Assembly: GCA_947579605.1 (NCBI GenBank)
Contig: OX388314.1
Location: 11,157,982-11,221,981 of the forward strand
Reading direction: 5' to 3'
Length of the DNA: 64,000 nucleotides
From: Athripsodes cinereus
Taxonomy: Eukaryota > Arthropoda > Insecta > Trichoptera > Leptoceridae
The first letter of the stretch is position 1. Every line of letters begins with the position of its first letter. Positions 1 through 13,092 of this stretch are shown in pieces. Under the pieces are notes generated by a model. It saw nothing but the letters and a program-made list of their open reading frames with translations. It was not told the origin of the DNA and made no database searches. Both the position numbers and the translations under genes were made by a program.

Positions 1-408
1 TTATAAATAACATCGTGTTTATTTACAATGGACGAGAAAACAATAGCAACAGAGGCGAAGCAAACATAAACGTAGTTTAGATTACACTCAAGTGCATTTT
101 ATTTTTTCCAACTATTCATTAGATGAACTTGAAGATAGAAAGACTATATTTTAACATAACTTTATTTAATCGAATTAATTATTAAAACCATAATGTAGGA
201 TTTAGAATACCAGCACATAGGTATAATAAAAAAAAACATTGGAGGCAAACAATCATTCCATAGGCTGGTGAAAATCGCAGTAACAAAATATATTTATTTA
301 TCCATCCATCCATCCCACCATAGCATTACCCAAAAGTGGGCTAGCTAGCTGACCAATTATTTGTAATAAACAGGCAAGTCGTCTTCCCTATGCCAATAAA
401 AGTAGCGA

Positions 409-556
409 GATTCAGGGTGGTATATCTCATCGCTGAATTGAAAATATTTGTCTTAAAGCGGTATATTTTACGAATACTCGCCTTTATGACATCCGTAAGC
501 TCACAGAAAATAATGGGAGATTTATTTTTTATCGGTGGCTCCACGAGACAGTATGT
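409..556 (-). repeat. Repeat A fragment (5' part)
   Basis: This matches the reverse complement of the better copies at 11154-11395 and 13623-13852. Shared words include CTCATCGCTGAATT and GTCTTAAA, followed by a region ending in GGTGGCTCCAC, the reverse of the GTGGAGC start of the family. It is diverged. It lies inside a 206-codon minus-strand open frame (341-961), which argues that the frame is not a conventional gene. Confidence 0.55.
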
Positions 557-2375
557 CAGGTTTTGAAAAATGTCTGCTATATGAAAAAGTAACTTCAAAA
601 TTGACATTATTTGATTTCGCTTTTTGACACTTGAGATTTGAGAACTGATGTTTTGAGAACTGATGTTCTTGAAACATCCAGGGGTAAGTGGTGGGAACCC
701 CTCCCTTAATGTTTGACACCTGAGATTCATGAAATTTAAAGATTGTACTTCATGTCTATTTTTAAACACCTTGCATACTTTTAAGGTATTTGATCTACCG
801 CGTAATGCAAATGAATTTCTGTTGAGATATTTTCCCAAGAATCCTTTACTAGAGCGGTTCTGCTGTACGTGTAATAAATAAGGTGGGTAAAGAATATTGA
901 AGTTAATAGCTAAGAGATACAATAATAGAGCTAATAGGTAAGAAGGATTCACAATAGGCAATTAATTATTGCATATCGATCCTCGCGGACCAAACCGAAG
1001 ACGTGTATGGACTAGCTACAGCACAACATGTGTGTTGTGTGTGTCTTAGGCGGGCGGAGAGAATCTATGAAAGGAATACTGTCAAGTCCGTTAGGAAGTT
1101 ATACTGTATATTAAATATCCATACTAGACCTGCCATCGTGATATTTCATATGAATGGAGTATGCAAAAACATAACAACAAATGTATTGTATCCAGTTCTA
1201 TTTCCGCATTGAGTATATTCTACTCTGTACACCGAATGTCTCCGAATTGTTTTTTTTTTAAATATCCTCTAACAAAATATTATTCTAAATCTTTATTACG
1301 TTTTCTATCTATACGAAAACGTAATCAAGGAACTTCACACAAATGAGACAGCTAGTGGATAGCTGCATGCAATGAACGTACAAATCGATATTTCAGAGTC
1401 ACAAAAGTTAAACTACGAGCGGTACTGCAAAATTGAAAAAGTAGCGAAAAAAAAATATTATTTTCAGGATACCTGGCAGACAAAAATTAAAACAGCAACA
1501 ATGTTTAATATAACCAAATATAACTTAAGTCGATAAAGTTAGTTCTATTTCTCTTGTTGTAACAAGCAGTTCGTACGAAACGATGTTTTTAATTAATTAA
1601 CATACACCTACTTTCATATTGAGTTAGTACCTAAATAATACCTATAATATAATTTTTAATTTCATCTTCCATTGTTGTACTGATCATAACTCATTACAAA
1701 TATCCCCATGTATAATAATTATAAACACACACATACCTATATTATAGGTGTTTACATAGGTATATGATCACACAATAAGTAGGCCCCACCTTGCGGAATT
1801 CTTTCTTGATAATAATATTAAAAAAACATTTCGTTTTAATAACACAATCATCGTATTATTTTTTATTGTCTGTTTGTAAGTAGGTAAGTTAAAATCAATA
1901 TCCCTTAATAATTGAAAATTATTTTACAGTATGCATAACAAAAACAACAAATTTTATACAATTTACTATGGTGTCTTTCAAGAAGTGCATACGATGTGTC
2001 GATATAAATCGAGTTATAATTCACTACAAACACTTCAATAACTAGATTGGTACTTACGCAAAATAAATTTCTTTACATGTTTGTGTTTTGTCACACTTCA
2101 AAATAATATAATTACATTCGAGATATATAAGCTTATTATAATACAAAAACAAAATATGCCAGCATTCCAAACAAACCAATGTAATAAAGCAAAAGTAAAA
2201 TTTTTAGACTGGAGAATAAGAATGAACACGATAATTTTAACAACAAACTACGGGAAAGTAAAAAATTAACAGCAAAGAAATAATTTGAAAATGCAAAAAC
2301 ATTTCTTTTATTAGCGACAGTTTAGACCAAATAAATAAATTAAATCATACTAACCACTATTATCAAGACGTCTCT

Positions 2376-2480
2376 CTCGGAATCAATAATCTATAGTAGA
2401 AAGAAACACTTGTTTCAAATTACATAATTATGGAATTCTACTACGTGTACACCAACACAAGTAATAAGATAATTCTAGTT
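2376..2480. repeat. Diverged copy of the hairpin-associated repeat at 5.6 kb
   Basis: Aligned by eye with 5624-5725, the two share ACGTCTCT, AATAGTAGAA-like text, CTTGTTT, ATATGGAATTCTACTAC-like text and ACACCAACACA-like text in the same order and spacing. This shows that the right arm of the 5.6-kb hairpin and the sequence beyond it belong to an interspersed repeat. Its class is not recognised. Confidence 0.5.
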
Positions 2481-3814
2481 CTGGAAACAGTTAATTATTG
2501 ATCAAAGCACAACAATAGCATTATTAAACTAAATGTAACATACGCCATTCTACATATCCACATCCTGTTCAGTTTGTTATCAAACAATTAACATTAACCA
2601 AAGTTCTTCTCTTTTGTTATAAATTCAACATTATAAAATTTGATAATTGATTCAATTTGCACGTCCGCTTATAATAATTCAAATATTCTAAATTAACGGG
2701 AACTAACGGGTGGTCGATGATCACCATCTCATCTCTTCCTTCAACGCTCCTCTCGACAGCACAGGGCAGAAACCAGCCTCCTCCATACATTACAGAGCGT
2801 CTCTGTGCCAGTTGAGTCACCTCGGACGATGAAAGGATTTAAAAATGTAGTATCCGAGGTTGAATGTCAGCAAGCACCGTAATTTTTAAATTTACCTTTA
2901 GCATATTATGGATTAAGGACATTAATCGATTTCGAAAACTAATTATCTAAACTCACGGAATTATTTTTGAAAATCAAAATATAATTTGACCATAAACAGA
3001 AAGAGGCTAAAATTATAAAAAAATTAAAGTTTTACCATATACTATTCAATTCGGTCAAAAACCGAATAATATAATATCTTAGTCAAAAAAATACTTGCCT
3101 ACTAAAAATATCATGGACTAACCAATTATTTTTTATCAAATTAAAACCATTAAAAATCAGTTATGTCAAAGATTCGGATTCCAGCTATCATAATTTATTT
3201 AATTATTTATTTCACATATTAGACAATTGAAATCAATTTATTGCAAATAAACAAGCTATATCTTGTGGAGCACCCGGTAAAGAATTGGTCTTCAACTCTT
3301 CTTCTAAACAAGTTAACAACTTTTGCAAAGTCAAGATATTTGTATGTAATTGTTAACTCGTTTAAGTATTTATATGGTAATATTTTCACGACAATTCCTT
3401 GAATAGGAGATTAATAAAGTGCCGTTTAATACGTTGATTTATCATTATGCATTATATTCTCAGCAACGTCAATGGAGAAAATGTGGTTCCAATAAATCTA
3501 TACTTAATAATTATTACTATACAAAATGTTAAGCACATCCGATGCCGGTTCTCCGTATTTGGAAAACATAATTTTCAATTAACTTAATTGTGAATTTCTC
3601 CAAATAAAGATGCGCCGTTAAAGGAACGTAAGGAAATTTAAAGTATTTATGTACGAAAATGGTTATTCATAAGGGTACAAATTATATTATTTAGACAAAA
3701 ATTAAATTAAAATATTTTTTTCCCTAAAATACAATACCATTAAGGCATATCATCAAAGCCGGGTAACCGACGGACCAAATGCAAGAGAGATTGTCTTTTC
3801 TGTGACATCAAAAA

Positions 3815-3990
3815 GTTATATAAGTTGGACGGCATGCCTCATCGCTGGTTTGTATATTCTATAAATAAATAATAAAATAAAATTCTAATTGCCTTATACG
3901 TGAGATTTTAATAGCACCGCTTTTTATAGAAGACACTTGATTTAATTTTAGAGAGAGTGGGAGATTTATTCTTTTCCGTAGACTTCACAG
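3815..3990 (-). repeat. Diverged Repeat A fragment
   Basis: The segment contains GGCATGCCTCATCGCTG, then TACGTGAGATTTTA and AGAGAGAGTGGGAGATTTATTCTTTTCC-like text. This is the order seen at 409-556, 5738-5885 and 28225-28372. It has small insertions and carries no coding potential. Confidence 0.45.
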
Positions 3991-5531
3991 GGTATGCTTT
4001 TTTATATGTTAATAATATTTGGAGAATATCACTACAAGGTAATAACAAACGGGATATTTTTCTTTCAATTTTCTATGAAACAAATTAGTTTTCTTACATG
4101 ACAAAGCATAACTAAAAACTCACGATTCATGTTTTATAATAATACAATTATACGATAACTCTTTTACGATGCGTAAGTCAAAAAACTTTGTTTAAACATT
4201 CAACACAAATAAAAAAAAATTTCTACTGGTATAGGTATAATTTATTCAAACAAAATATCTGATTGTCCAATGAACGACAAACCTACCCTTATCAGCCCTT
4301 GAAGTTAATACATATTATTATACATACAAAATGCACCACCTCATACAAGTGCACAAGTATTGCACAATACAAATTACATTATCTACACAGATATACCTAC
4401 CTACATAGTGCGGTCAATGTCATTGGTTTACTCAGTAATAATTTTATTCAATACATACATATCTACCATACAATGTCATAATCGCAATCTCCGTACAATG
4501 ATAATTATAATGCTGAAATTAATTACATACTAGGCACTACGACTCCGGAGACTAAGCCGTAATAAATTGCCACAGAACAATGTGTGAGTTGTATTAGTGT
4601 GTGCAGTACAGTACAGTACAGTACGCTACCTACCACAAAGTTATAGAAATGATTATCAGTATTGATTGCACGAGTCAAGTAGTAACCAGCTGTGATGCCT
4701 TTACTACAACAATGTTACTCTTGATTGATACTAATGAGGAAGTCTTCTGTAATATCAGTGATACATAATATTTAGGTACTACATAAAAATATACTACACA
4801 CATATAGTTGTTTGTGATAATATGTAGGTACACAATTAAAGGCGCCAAATTGTAAGAATAGGAAGTGGTTATTAATAAAAGATAAATAAGTATGTGATTC
4901 GTACTATCATATCATTAATTATTTATTTCATTATTAATGTGTTGGCCCACTGTTGGTCAAAATTTTGTCAGCTTGCCTTCAACTTCTTAACATTTAAAAT
5001 ACCAAGTGATAAAATTTGTAACATGTTTTCGAAAGTACGAAATACAAAATTCAAAATAAATGTCAATACAAGCAATAAAATATAACTATCAATTCCAATT
5101 CGAACCCGTATTGATCACAACAATTATAATTGAGGAAAGTTTCAAGTTTCTGTGAATGATGTGAGGGAGTTTAGAACATCTGTTACAGAGGCAATTGATA
5201 TCATTGTTTCATGAATGGATGATTCAATCTCTTTAAGTTCATACCAATTACCTACATACTATACAGATACAGTGAATCACTAACATCAATTTGATAATAA
5301 TTAAATGATAGATACATAATATAAGCATACAACATGTTACATTTTATAACTGACGGATCATAATATTAATGTAATAATCAGTATATTCTTATTTGATGTT
5401 AAATTATTGTGCTCCTACACCAACATCCGAATATATCAAATTCTGTGCAAACCAGATCATGAAAAATATATTCATGTTTGAAGCATCGTGCCATATCTCA
5501 AAATTGAGGCAGTCTGCAACTAAAGATAAAA

Positions 5532-5682
5532 CGAAATAAATAAAACAAGCGTTTTATTCTACTATTGTTTTATTCGGTGAGAGAGACGTCTTTCGTCTTA
5601 TAAGGACATTGTCAATCAAGATATACGTCTCTTTCACCGAATAAAACAATAGTAGAATAAAACGCTTGTTTTATTTATTTCG
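5532..5682. repeat. Long inverted repeat (58-bp arms, 35-nt loop)
   Basis: The left arm (5532-5589, starting CGAAATAAATAAAACAAGCG) is repeated in reverse complement at 5625-5682. I see one mismatch (GGTGAGAGAG against GGTGAAAGAG). The spacer is 35 nt. The right half continues into text found again at 2376-2480, so the structure is probably an inverted duplication arising within a dispersed repeat. It is too long and too well paired for a terminator or an ordinary miRNA precursor. Confidence 0.85.
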
Positions 5683-5737
5683 ATATGGAATACTACTACC
5701 TAAACACCGACACAGTAAATAAAGATAAAACGTTAAG

Positions 5738-5885
5738 AATTGGTGGCATACCTCGTCGCTGAATAGAAGATCTTAAATGTCTCATATGTGATGTCTTACG
5801 AATACCTCTCTTTTACTGGACACTCAGAAACTTACAGAAAATAGTGGAAGGATTATTCTATCTCGAGAACTTCGCGGCCGATGAT
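5738..5885 (-). repeat. Repeat A fragment
   Basis: In reverse complement this covers the 5' half of Repeat A. The forward text GGCATACCTCGTCGCTGAAT is followed by CTTAAATGTCTC and GGACACTCAGAAACTTACAG, in the same order as in 29501-29660. It lies immediately beyond the hairpin at 5532-5682. Confidence 0.6.
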
Positions 5886-8198
5886 GCACAGTTTTGATAT
5901 ATAATCGTAATGATTAAAGAAATTCCAAACTATAGCGAACTATAAAATGACAAATTAACGAATTAATGCAGATCCATAAACTAAATACTTTCTTAAAGAT
6001 TATTACAATTTAAAATATTGAAGGTAAGTAGCTAAGTATTCATTAAAAAAGTAGGTACTAGGAGCCACATTCTTCATATGAAATGTACAACTTTTACGAC
6101 CTTATAGATACTTTAGAAGATGCTAAAAGTTTGCAAAATGCAGAAAAGTAGGAAAATAAACCGGAATAATTGAATGAATGCCCTCCACAATGAATAAATT
6201 ATTTGTAATAGTAATAATATATCGATACAGCAGCCAAATACAAATACGACCAGAATATTAATAACAAGAGGTACCGGAGAAACGAAGAAGATACTTTGTT
6301 AATATCGTTAGAATGTGGTAATGCGGGAGAGAATTTCATTCAGCAATACAACATACAGTCAGAGAGCTAGAGAATAATGGTAGTTTTGTCCTCTATCTGG
6401 TCTCACTTTCTCATTTCATTTATATTATATACATAACACATAATTTTCCGGTAACAAACGGTAATGATAACAACAACGACGACGACGAGTTACACCCAAG
6501 AAGAGTTGGAAATCCAACGGATGATACCAAACATAACATTGCAGCCCCGCTCCTCGTATCTGAAATAACGGTGACATGTCGCTGTTGTTGCTGTTAAGCT
6601 TTCATTACTTGTTTAGCACCACACAACTCCGATTGCAGACACCAAAGAGAGAATGCAGCGAATATATCGCATTAAAAATATATATTCGGAATCAATGTTA
6701 ATTTTAAGATATCAACTTACGTGGCGATTATAATTATCTTTTCATAAAACAGCATAGGTACATATTAGACAAAAACGTATCTAACAATAAGAAGATGAAT
6801 TACAATTATAGGTATCTTCATACTTACACTTCACATATACCTATGGACTTATTTTATTAAAAGGATGAATTAATTCTAGCCCTAAAAATATCAAAAATAC
6901 ATTTTTATAAAATTAACGAAATCATACCATCACCTTTCCATCCACTAAAGGACTCATTGTATGTACCTACTACGCGCAAAAAATGTCTTCCATGTATCTA
7001 GAATTTTTGCACCCGGAAACGAATTGGTTTTTCATCTTTATAAAGAGTATGTCGTATTACAACATTCATTAAAGATGACAAGCTTCATCTGTGAAATTAA
7101 GACGCTCAGTTGGCACTCTAGCTAGAACAGGTGTCCATATGCCTGAATAACATTATGAGATAATGTCTGTTCAAAATTTTCAATTGTGTTTCCATAATTT
7201 TAATAAATAAATAAATAATATTATGGACATAATAACTACTACTATTACTCAAAGTCATAAACCACCAGTTATTTTCCGGGTGGATAAGTAAATAGTTAAA
7301 ATTTTATAAATAGATACACTTCTTTCCTATAATTTTACTAAAAATTACAATCAAATAAATTATCAAAAAAAAAATGTAAAAAATAAGAAATTATATAAAT
7401 TTAAGTCTTAAGACTTGTGTTGTTGGTATATTTTTCAGAATAATATATATTAAAATATCTTTTTCAATATGTTTATTTATTAAATATTATCAATCATCTG
7501 AATCAAGATATTATGTCAATGAAAATTTGGGCAAAAGGAGTCGAAAAAGGCCCCATGAGCCGATAAGGCTGCATTCTAGCTGACGCCTCAATTATATATG
7601 AATACCAGTAGTAATAGCAAGATTAATGCTTACCATACAATAATTGATTTTTAATATTCCATAATAATTTTTCGATTATTTCACCCAATTCTATTCAAAG
7701 ATGCACATGCACAAACACGATCATTATAATAGTTTTGAATTCCCATAATGATAACGCGATTGTAGATGTAGGTGTACATTATTAGGTATATGTATGAAGG
7801 TAATACGGTAACTATGTAGGTAAGTGGATTCCTACAGCGCCTAATCTCACCTACATAGCTAAACTAACAATCGTCACGGAGCGCGTTATCCGACACCATG
7901 TATGCACATTATAGGAATTCCTAAACATTTATATGCCTACACTCGTCGCAGAGATAACAGAGTAATTTTATAGCAACAAGGCTTTAGATAGAGTAAAAGC
8001 TCGACTTTCTTTCACACTACAATTTTCATCTACACACTTATATTGACGTTAAAGTAAAATGTCCACATAATTACAATAATTCAAAATCTGTTTTAAAAGT
8101 ATAATTGAAAAATACGGTGTTAATTAAAAGACATAATTATTATTATATAATATGTGATCAAAATTACGGCTATCTTTAATAATATTGGTTGTTTTTTT

Positions 8199-8254
8199 AA
8201 ATATTCTACAATGCACATCCGTTACTTGTTACGGATGTGCATTGTAGAATATTT
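8199..8254. repeat. Perfect 24-bp stem with 8-nt loop
   Basis: The arms are 8199-8222 and 8231-8254 (core CTACAATGCACATCCGT and its reverse complement) with no mismatch, around the loop TACTTGTT. T and A runs continue the pairing loosely outside. The stem length resembles a small-RNA precursor. Perfect pairing and the absence of a longer imperfect stem favour a recent inverted duplication. Confidence 0.85.
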
Positions 8255-11153
8255 GAAAAACATTCAAAATGTCTCGTAACTGTTACATAGTTAATCCTTC
8301 TAAAATAACTGATAATATTGGTTGTATTTGGATATACCTATATCAAAATCAAATTTGTACATATATTACACATACCTAAGACACTAGTGAAGAAATTATT
8401 AACTTTTAACAAATCATATAGAAGACTTTCACAATAAATAATATTGATAACAAATTATAATTAGTACAGAATACAAATGTCAAACGTAACATTTATATCA
8501 GAAACAAAATGATTTTGAATAGACACGTCGCATAAATCTTATGCAGTTTGTTCGATATATCATCATTATAAGTATTAACTATAAATTACTTTTATTGCTT
8601 GTGTAATAATGAAAATAATAATAATGTGAAACGATAATACTGATAATATAATATTATGTACCTATCTGAGATTCACTTGCGACACGGTGATGTTAATATC
8701 ACACACCAGTGGCAAGCTCTTCGTGTTTGCAAAAAAAATAACAATGGCGTGTTTTTCATTCATCCAAAAGAGTGTCTTGACAATTGCATGTATGACTGCA
8801 AAATTTCTTAGACCTAACTTATAATAGATAAGTTAGGATTTCGCATCAGCATTCTAGGACCATCTTTCATCTGTTACAAAAATTTTGTTGGCAAAGTACG
8901 ATGATGATACGAGAAAGTATATTTTTAAAGTACCTACTCCTACACTAAATTAATTAAGTCGTGAAATATCTCAAATTTTTATCCCAAATTGAAAATTTGG
9001 TACGAGTTTTCAAAAGACGAGGGTTATCTTTTGCAATTCTATATTCAATTCTAAATTCATAACGAAAGCATGACTAACAAAAAAATTCTAGTCCCGTCAC
9101 AGTACCTAACACACAGTATCTTCTGTGGGTAGGTATACACAGCATCCATATGTTATACTAATATGTTAGACATTGATATTGTGAGCATAGACATAGGCAG
9201 GTAATGTTACATACTTACATATAATAATATAATGTAATGTACCTAGTTTATTATCTGATGATAATATTGACAGGAGAAAGCATCGAACATTGATTGCGAA
9301 ACATCTATTCTTATTAATAATATTATAATAATACCTACTTACTATTTATACGATGGTAATATCCATAATATATTATTACTATTACTTTACGTACACGTGA
9401 TGTCCAATGTGCGTAAGTCATCACATTATAATAAAGTACAGAATATGTTGAAACAACGCATGAAATGTGTAAGTAATCATCAATACTCGTATAATATGGT
9501 CAATCATTCATTAATTTTTTATTGAACATGACAATTCAAGAGTTTGACAGTACTTTCACGATATAAGTGAAAAGTGAAACATAATAATAATATACTTAAA
9601 ATAAGTTATGTGTTTTTAATTCAGCCCTTAAACATTTTTTTAATTATTTTTTAACATAACATAGGAACCAAAACAATTTTTATGGTATAATTATAATACA
9701 AAACATATTTAAAACAAAAAAAAAACAACATATTGAAAACAAAGGAAATAATTTAGTCTGAACAATACACGGATCTCTTGACTCCATAATATACACGAGT
9801 GGACAGGAATACGGGGCGTCGAGGAGCTTTTTCGGACTGCTCAAGATAGAGAAACAGGTTAACAAATGTTAGTTAATGTCGGGGGTCGGGGGGGATATGA
9901 AGAAGAATAAGAAACTATGTTCACAAAACAGTTAAATTTGTTGAGACATCCCAGTTGGCTTTCCACTCATTCCTATATTGGACGAACTGCATTCAGCCTT
10001 TTATTTTAGTATCTACATGTTTTTATCATTACATTCATGAATCTATTTACTTGTGGTCTTCTGCTTTTAGTTTCTGTCTGTTCTCGACTGCCGCTCTTTC
10101 TTATCCACTTCAAGTCAAACACGCTGTGATGTAAAATGCAATCCTTTCTGTTCAAAGTGAATATCTGGCAACTTCGTGATCTCTTTCCACCTCGTGTAAT
10201 ACAAATAATATAATCAAACTGAAAAATATATACCGGAGAAGATAAATAGAATTATATTTCTAATGACAAATGACTTTAGCCAAGTGCATCGGTACAAAGC
10301 CTTATAAACACTTTGTCAAGACCTACTGGAAAAAATGCAAAGGCCAAAAATTATATTCGAAGGCGGTCTACTTTCCTAAATATTTCCTTCACGAATAATA
10401 ACGGTGATCATTGTTATATTAATTATAAAATTACGTACATAATTTTAATAAAAAAATAAGTAAGAGGCAATCATTTATCCGTATGGGCCGGCAAACCACA
10501 CAGAAACAATAAACTACAAATATAAATACTAGAAGGTAAGGCGTAGCAAGACTTCGTTCGCATCAAGAATCGTTTGAAAATAAGTTTTTTTAGATATTAT
10601 TTCAATGGATTTAATTAGGTACCTACTATTTTCAAATCACGTGTTTTGAACATGAAGTATGGGAAATATAATATTATATTAAAGATGCAAACAAATAAAA
10701 GAAAGGCATGAATCATCCTTTTGTGACAGATTTTATTTTATTTTATTTTATAAATATAGAAGCACAAAACAGACAATAACTACATAATTAAAGTTAAAAT
10801 AAAGGTTAATCTTTCAGAGATCAGCTATCATCCAATACCATGCGCCACAATTAATTTTAAAAAGATAGGTACCTAACATTCCGGTCATCTCAACATGCCT
10901 ACAGATAGATGTATGTGAATAATAATAAAAACAATAATGAACTAACAAACGCTTTCTGTATGGATTTGCTCTGACCTGATTAGTTATATCGGAGAGACGA
11001 TAGTTCTTGCTCAGATATTTCATAACACACTGTTCTTATAACAACTACCATATTTAAACACTAGAAGTTTCGCGGAAAAGATAGCTCAAATAAAATAAAG
11101 ATGATATTTTTCTGAAAGACGATTACCAAGAACATTGCAAAAGGATTTATTCC

Positions 11154-11395
11154 GTGGAGCAATTGGTAAAGAATTGGTCTCCCACTCTTCATCGGAAGTT
11201 TTCGAGTGTCCTGTAAAAGGCAGGTGTTCGAAAAAATTAAGGCATTTTACATCTTAAATTCAGCGATGAGGTTTGCCAGCCATCCTGAATGTATTGATTT
11301 TATATTGGCATGGAGAGGACAGCTTGCATGTTTATTATAGGCAGCTGGTCTGCTGGCAACTCCACTTGTGGGATATGACGTAATGGTATAATAGT
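11154..11395 (+). repeat. Repeat A, near-complete copy
   Basis: This copy runs from GTGGAGCAATTGGTAAAG through TTTTCGAGTGTCCTGTAAA, TTCGAAAAAATTAAGGC, TTCAGCGATGAGG and GGACAGCTTGCATG to CCACTTGTGGGATATGACG and TAATGGTATAATAGTAGTAG. With 12865-13092 and 13623-13852 it defines the family: about 240 bp, a fixed start, and a variable 3' microsatellite tail. I see no obvious pol III box or open frame. I cannot name the family. Confidence 0.8.
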
Positions 11396-11906
11396 AGTAG
11401 TAGTTGCATAAGGACAAAAAAATATAAAATAATTTGTTTTTCACTTGATTTATCAAACTCATTGAAATATTTTACACAAGTCGGAATAAGCTTTGGATAA
11501 AATAAAAAAAAATGTTGACTATCAACGGGTCTTGTCTTCAGTGAGCGCTGATATCAAAGCGAACTTAGTTTCGTACACACTCAATCAACTAAATCAGAAC
11601 CACAATAATACAAATAATAAATAATCACCAAGTATTACAATAAGAGAATAAAAAAATACTTTTTCTTTTAACATGGGCATAGGTAAAATGAAGAAGGAAG
11701 GTAGGTAGACAAAGACAGTAATATATAAGTACAATAAATAATTATAAATAATTATTTTATCTATGAAATCATCTATAATAGGCGTCTGTAATGCAATACG
11801 GGTATAGTGATAGGTGGGATACGATACCAATACCAATGTGGCGTGGGTGTAGAATAACACAACTCTGAAATTATCTACGTAGGGTTTGGCTTGGTTTTTG
11901 ATTGTC

Positions 11907-12012
11907 CGAAAGTGATGACTTAAGCCAGTCTAGAGCCAATACGTAGGGTTTGTTTGAATATTTATTTATTTATTTATTCATGTAATAAACGGCTTTCGCC
12001 TTTTACAATGTT
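11907..12012 (-). repeat. Retrotransposon 3' end with (AAATA)n tail
   Basis: Read on the minus strand, the segment gives AAAAGGCGAAAGCCGTTTAT followed by a run of AAATA/AAATAA units. The same arrangement (GCCGTTTAT-like word, then AAATAAATAAAT) occurs at 30303-30345, 35115-35170 and 61864-61905, all on the minus strand. This is the layout of a non-LTR retrotransposon 3' terminus. The left part (GAAAGTGATGACTTAAGCC) recurs at 19547-19590 and may belong to a different repeat. Confidence 0.5.
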
Positions 12013-12428
12013 AAATCATTCTATAACAATTTTTATACATCTTCAAAACTTACTCTAATTTCACACTAAATAACTCATTCCACTGGAGACAGATCAACAG
12101 ATATAATCTGTATTTAAATATTAAGATATAATAAATTATATCGTGCTATCGCGATAAAGTCGCTCTTAACAGGATTTGCTATTTTCTGCAATTTTTTAAA
12201 CATTACCTACTTCTTGGGTTATAATCAAGTTTCAATAGCTGAAATTTGATACAATTAAGCTTAAAATATAATGAAGATAAGCATGACTACCAACTTACTT
12301 AATTTGCGTTGTTTCCTTTGAAGGATTTTAAAATAAAAAGCGAAAAAAATATAGCAAAAATACAAAATTGTTTACAGTAAATAAAGAATTTTGTTTATAA
12401 AATGGTGCAATTAGATAAATGTACATAC

Positions 12429-12485
12429 TAAGCTGATAAGAACAGATACTACACTTTGATCTTAGACAACAGGCCGAGAAGCGAT
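12429..12485 (-). pseudogene. U2 snRNA 5' fragment (pseudogene)
   Basis: On the minus strand from 12485 the sequence starts ATCGCTTCTCGGCC and contains CTAAGATCAAAGTGTAGTAT, the U2 snRNA 5' region. It includes the GTAGTA branch-site recognition element and runs on through CTGTTCTTATCAGCTTA. I count two mismatches to the general U2 consensus in about 57 nt. Similarity then stops: no Sm site and no 3' stem-loops follow, and I see no snRNA-type proximal promoter upstream. It is therefore a truncated, probably retroposed, copy rather than an active gene. Confidence 0.8.
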
Positions 12486-12864
12486 GTAAATAGTAAAAAC
12501 TGTGGTTTGAAATAAATTTAACGAAACAAAACGAAGTAAACATAGTTGTCGCATGGAATGGTGAAGCTCACGACTAACGCCGGAGTAGAACACACAAATT
12601 ATAAAACGGCAATAAAATCCTAATTAAACTATAATTCAGATATCTCTTATATTATGAACATACAAATAATAATGTCTACTATAACTATCTATCTATGTAT
12701 ACTATAACTATCTCATTACTAATATATACCTATACACACCGTATATCTGAAAATATTTTAAATACAACAACGTTTTTACTACAGATATGTAATATATTAA
12801 AATATAAAAGCGATATAACATACATACATTATATACACTTACGTAAGTTCACTCACTCACCCAC

Positions 12865-13092
12865 CCACTCTTCTACGTAAGTTTTCGAGTGTCCTGTAAA
12901 AGGCAGATGTTCGAAAAAAATAAGACATTTTACATCTTAAATTCAGCGATGAGGCTTGCCACCCATCCTGAATGTCTTGATTTTATATTGGCACGAAGAG
13001 GACAGTTTGCATGAATCTTACGTGCAGCTGATCTGCTGGCTACCCCACTTGTGGGATATGCCGTGATGGTATAGTATAGTATAGTATAGTAC
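12865..13092 (+). repeat. Repeat A copy with (TATAG)n tail
   Basis: This copy lacks the first 40 bp or so but is otherwise a close match to 11154-11395. It ends CCCCACTTGTGGGATATGCC, then GTGATGGTATAG, which grows into a run of TATAG units. A tandem tail at a constant 3' position is typical of retroposed elements. Confidence 0.8.

Larger units (their letters stand above)
1..5531. other. A+T-rich non-coding DNA with repeat fragments
   Basis: No gene is recognisable. The block holds Repeat A pieces (about 409-556, 3262-3312 and 3815-3990), a 16-bp tandem repeat (GAGAACTGATGTT units, 640-671), a (GTACA)n microsatellite at about 4604-4627, and a diverged relative (2376-2480) of the hairpin at 5532-5682. 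The stretch at about 2740-2820 shares the words AACGCTCCTC and GGCAGAAACCAGCCT with 26140-26180, so it is another repeat. The remainder shows no structure I can support. Confidence 0.6.
5683..11153. other. Non-coding A+T-rich block
   Basis: I find no supported gene. The block contains a Repeat A copy (5738-5885), the small hairpin at 8199-8254 and a (TTTTA)n tract at about 10732-10752. A more complex segment at 6470-6660 holds CAACAACGACGACGACGAG, and two overlapping short open frames there give plausible peptides. I could not find flanking splice signals that decide between exon, conserved non-coding element or chance. The G-run near 9879-9895 (GGGGGTCGGGGGGG) is the only strong G tract. Confidence 0.55.

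Noticed and set aside
8199..8254. Transcription terminator
   Set aside because: The genome is eukaryotic, and hairpin-plus-T terminators do not apply to pol II genes. No gene ends here.
11247..11462. 71-codon minus-strand frame
   Set aside because: It lies within Repeat A (11154-11395), and similar fragments appear wherever that repeat occurs (13181-13417, 29349-29534).
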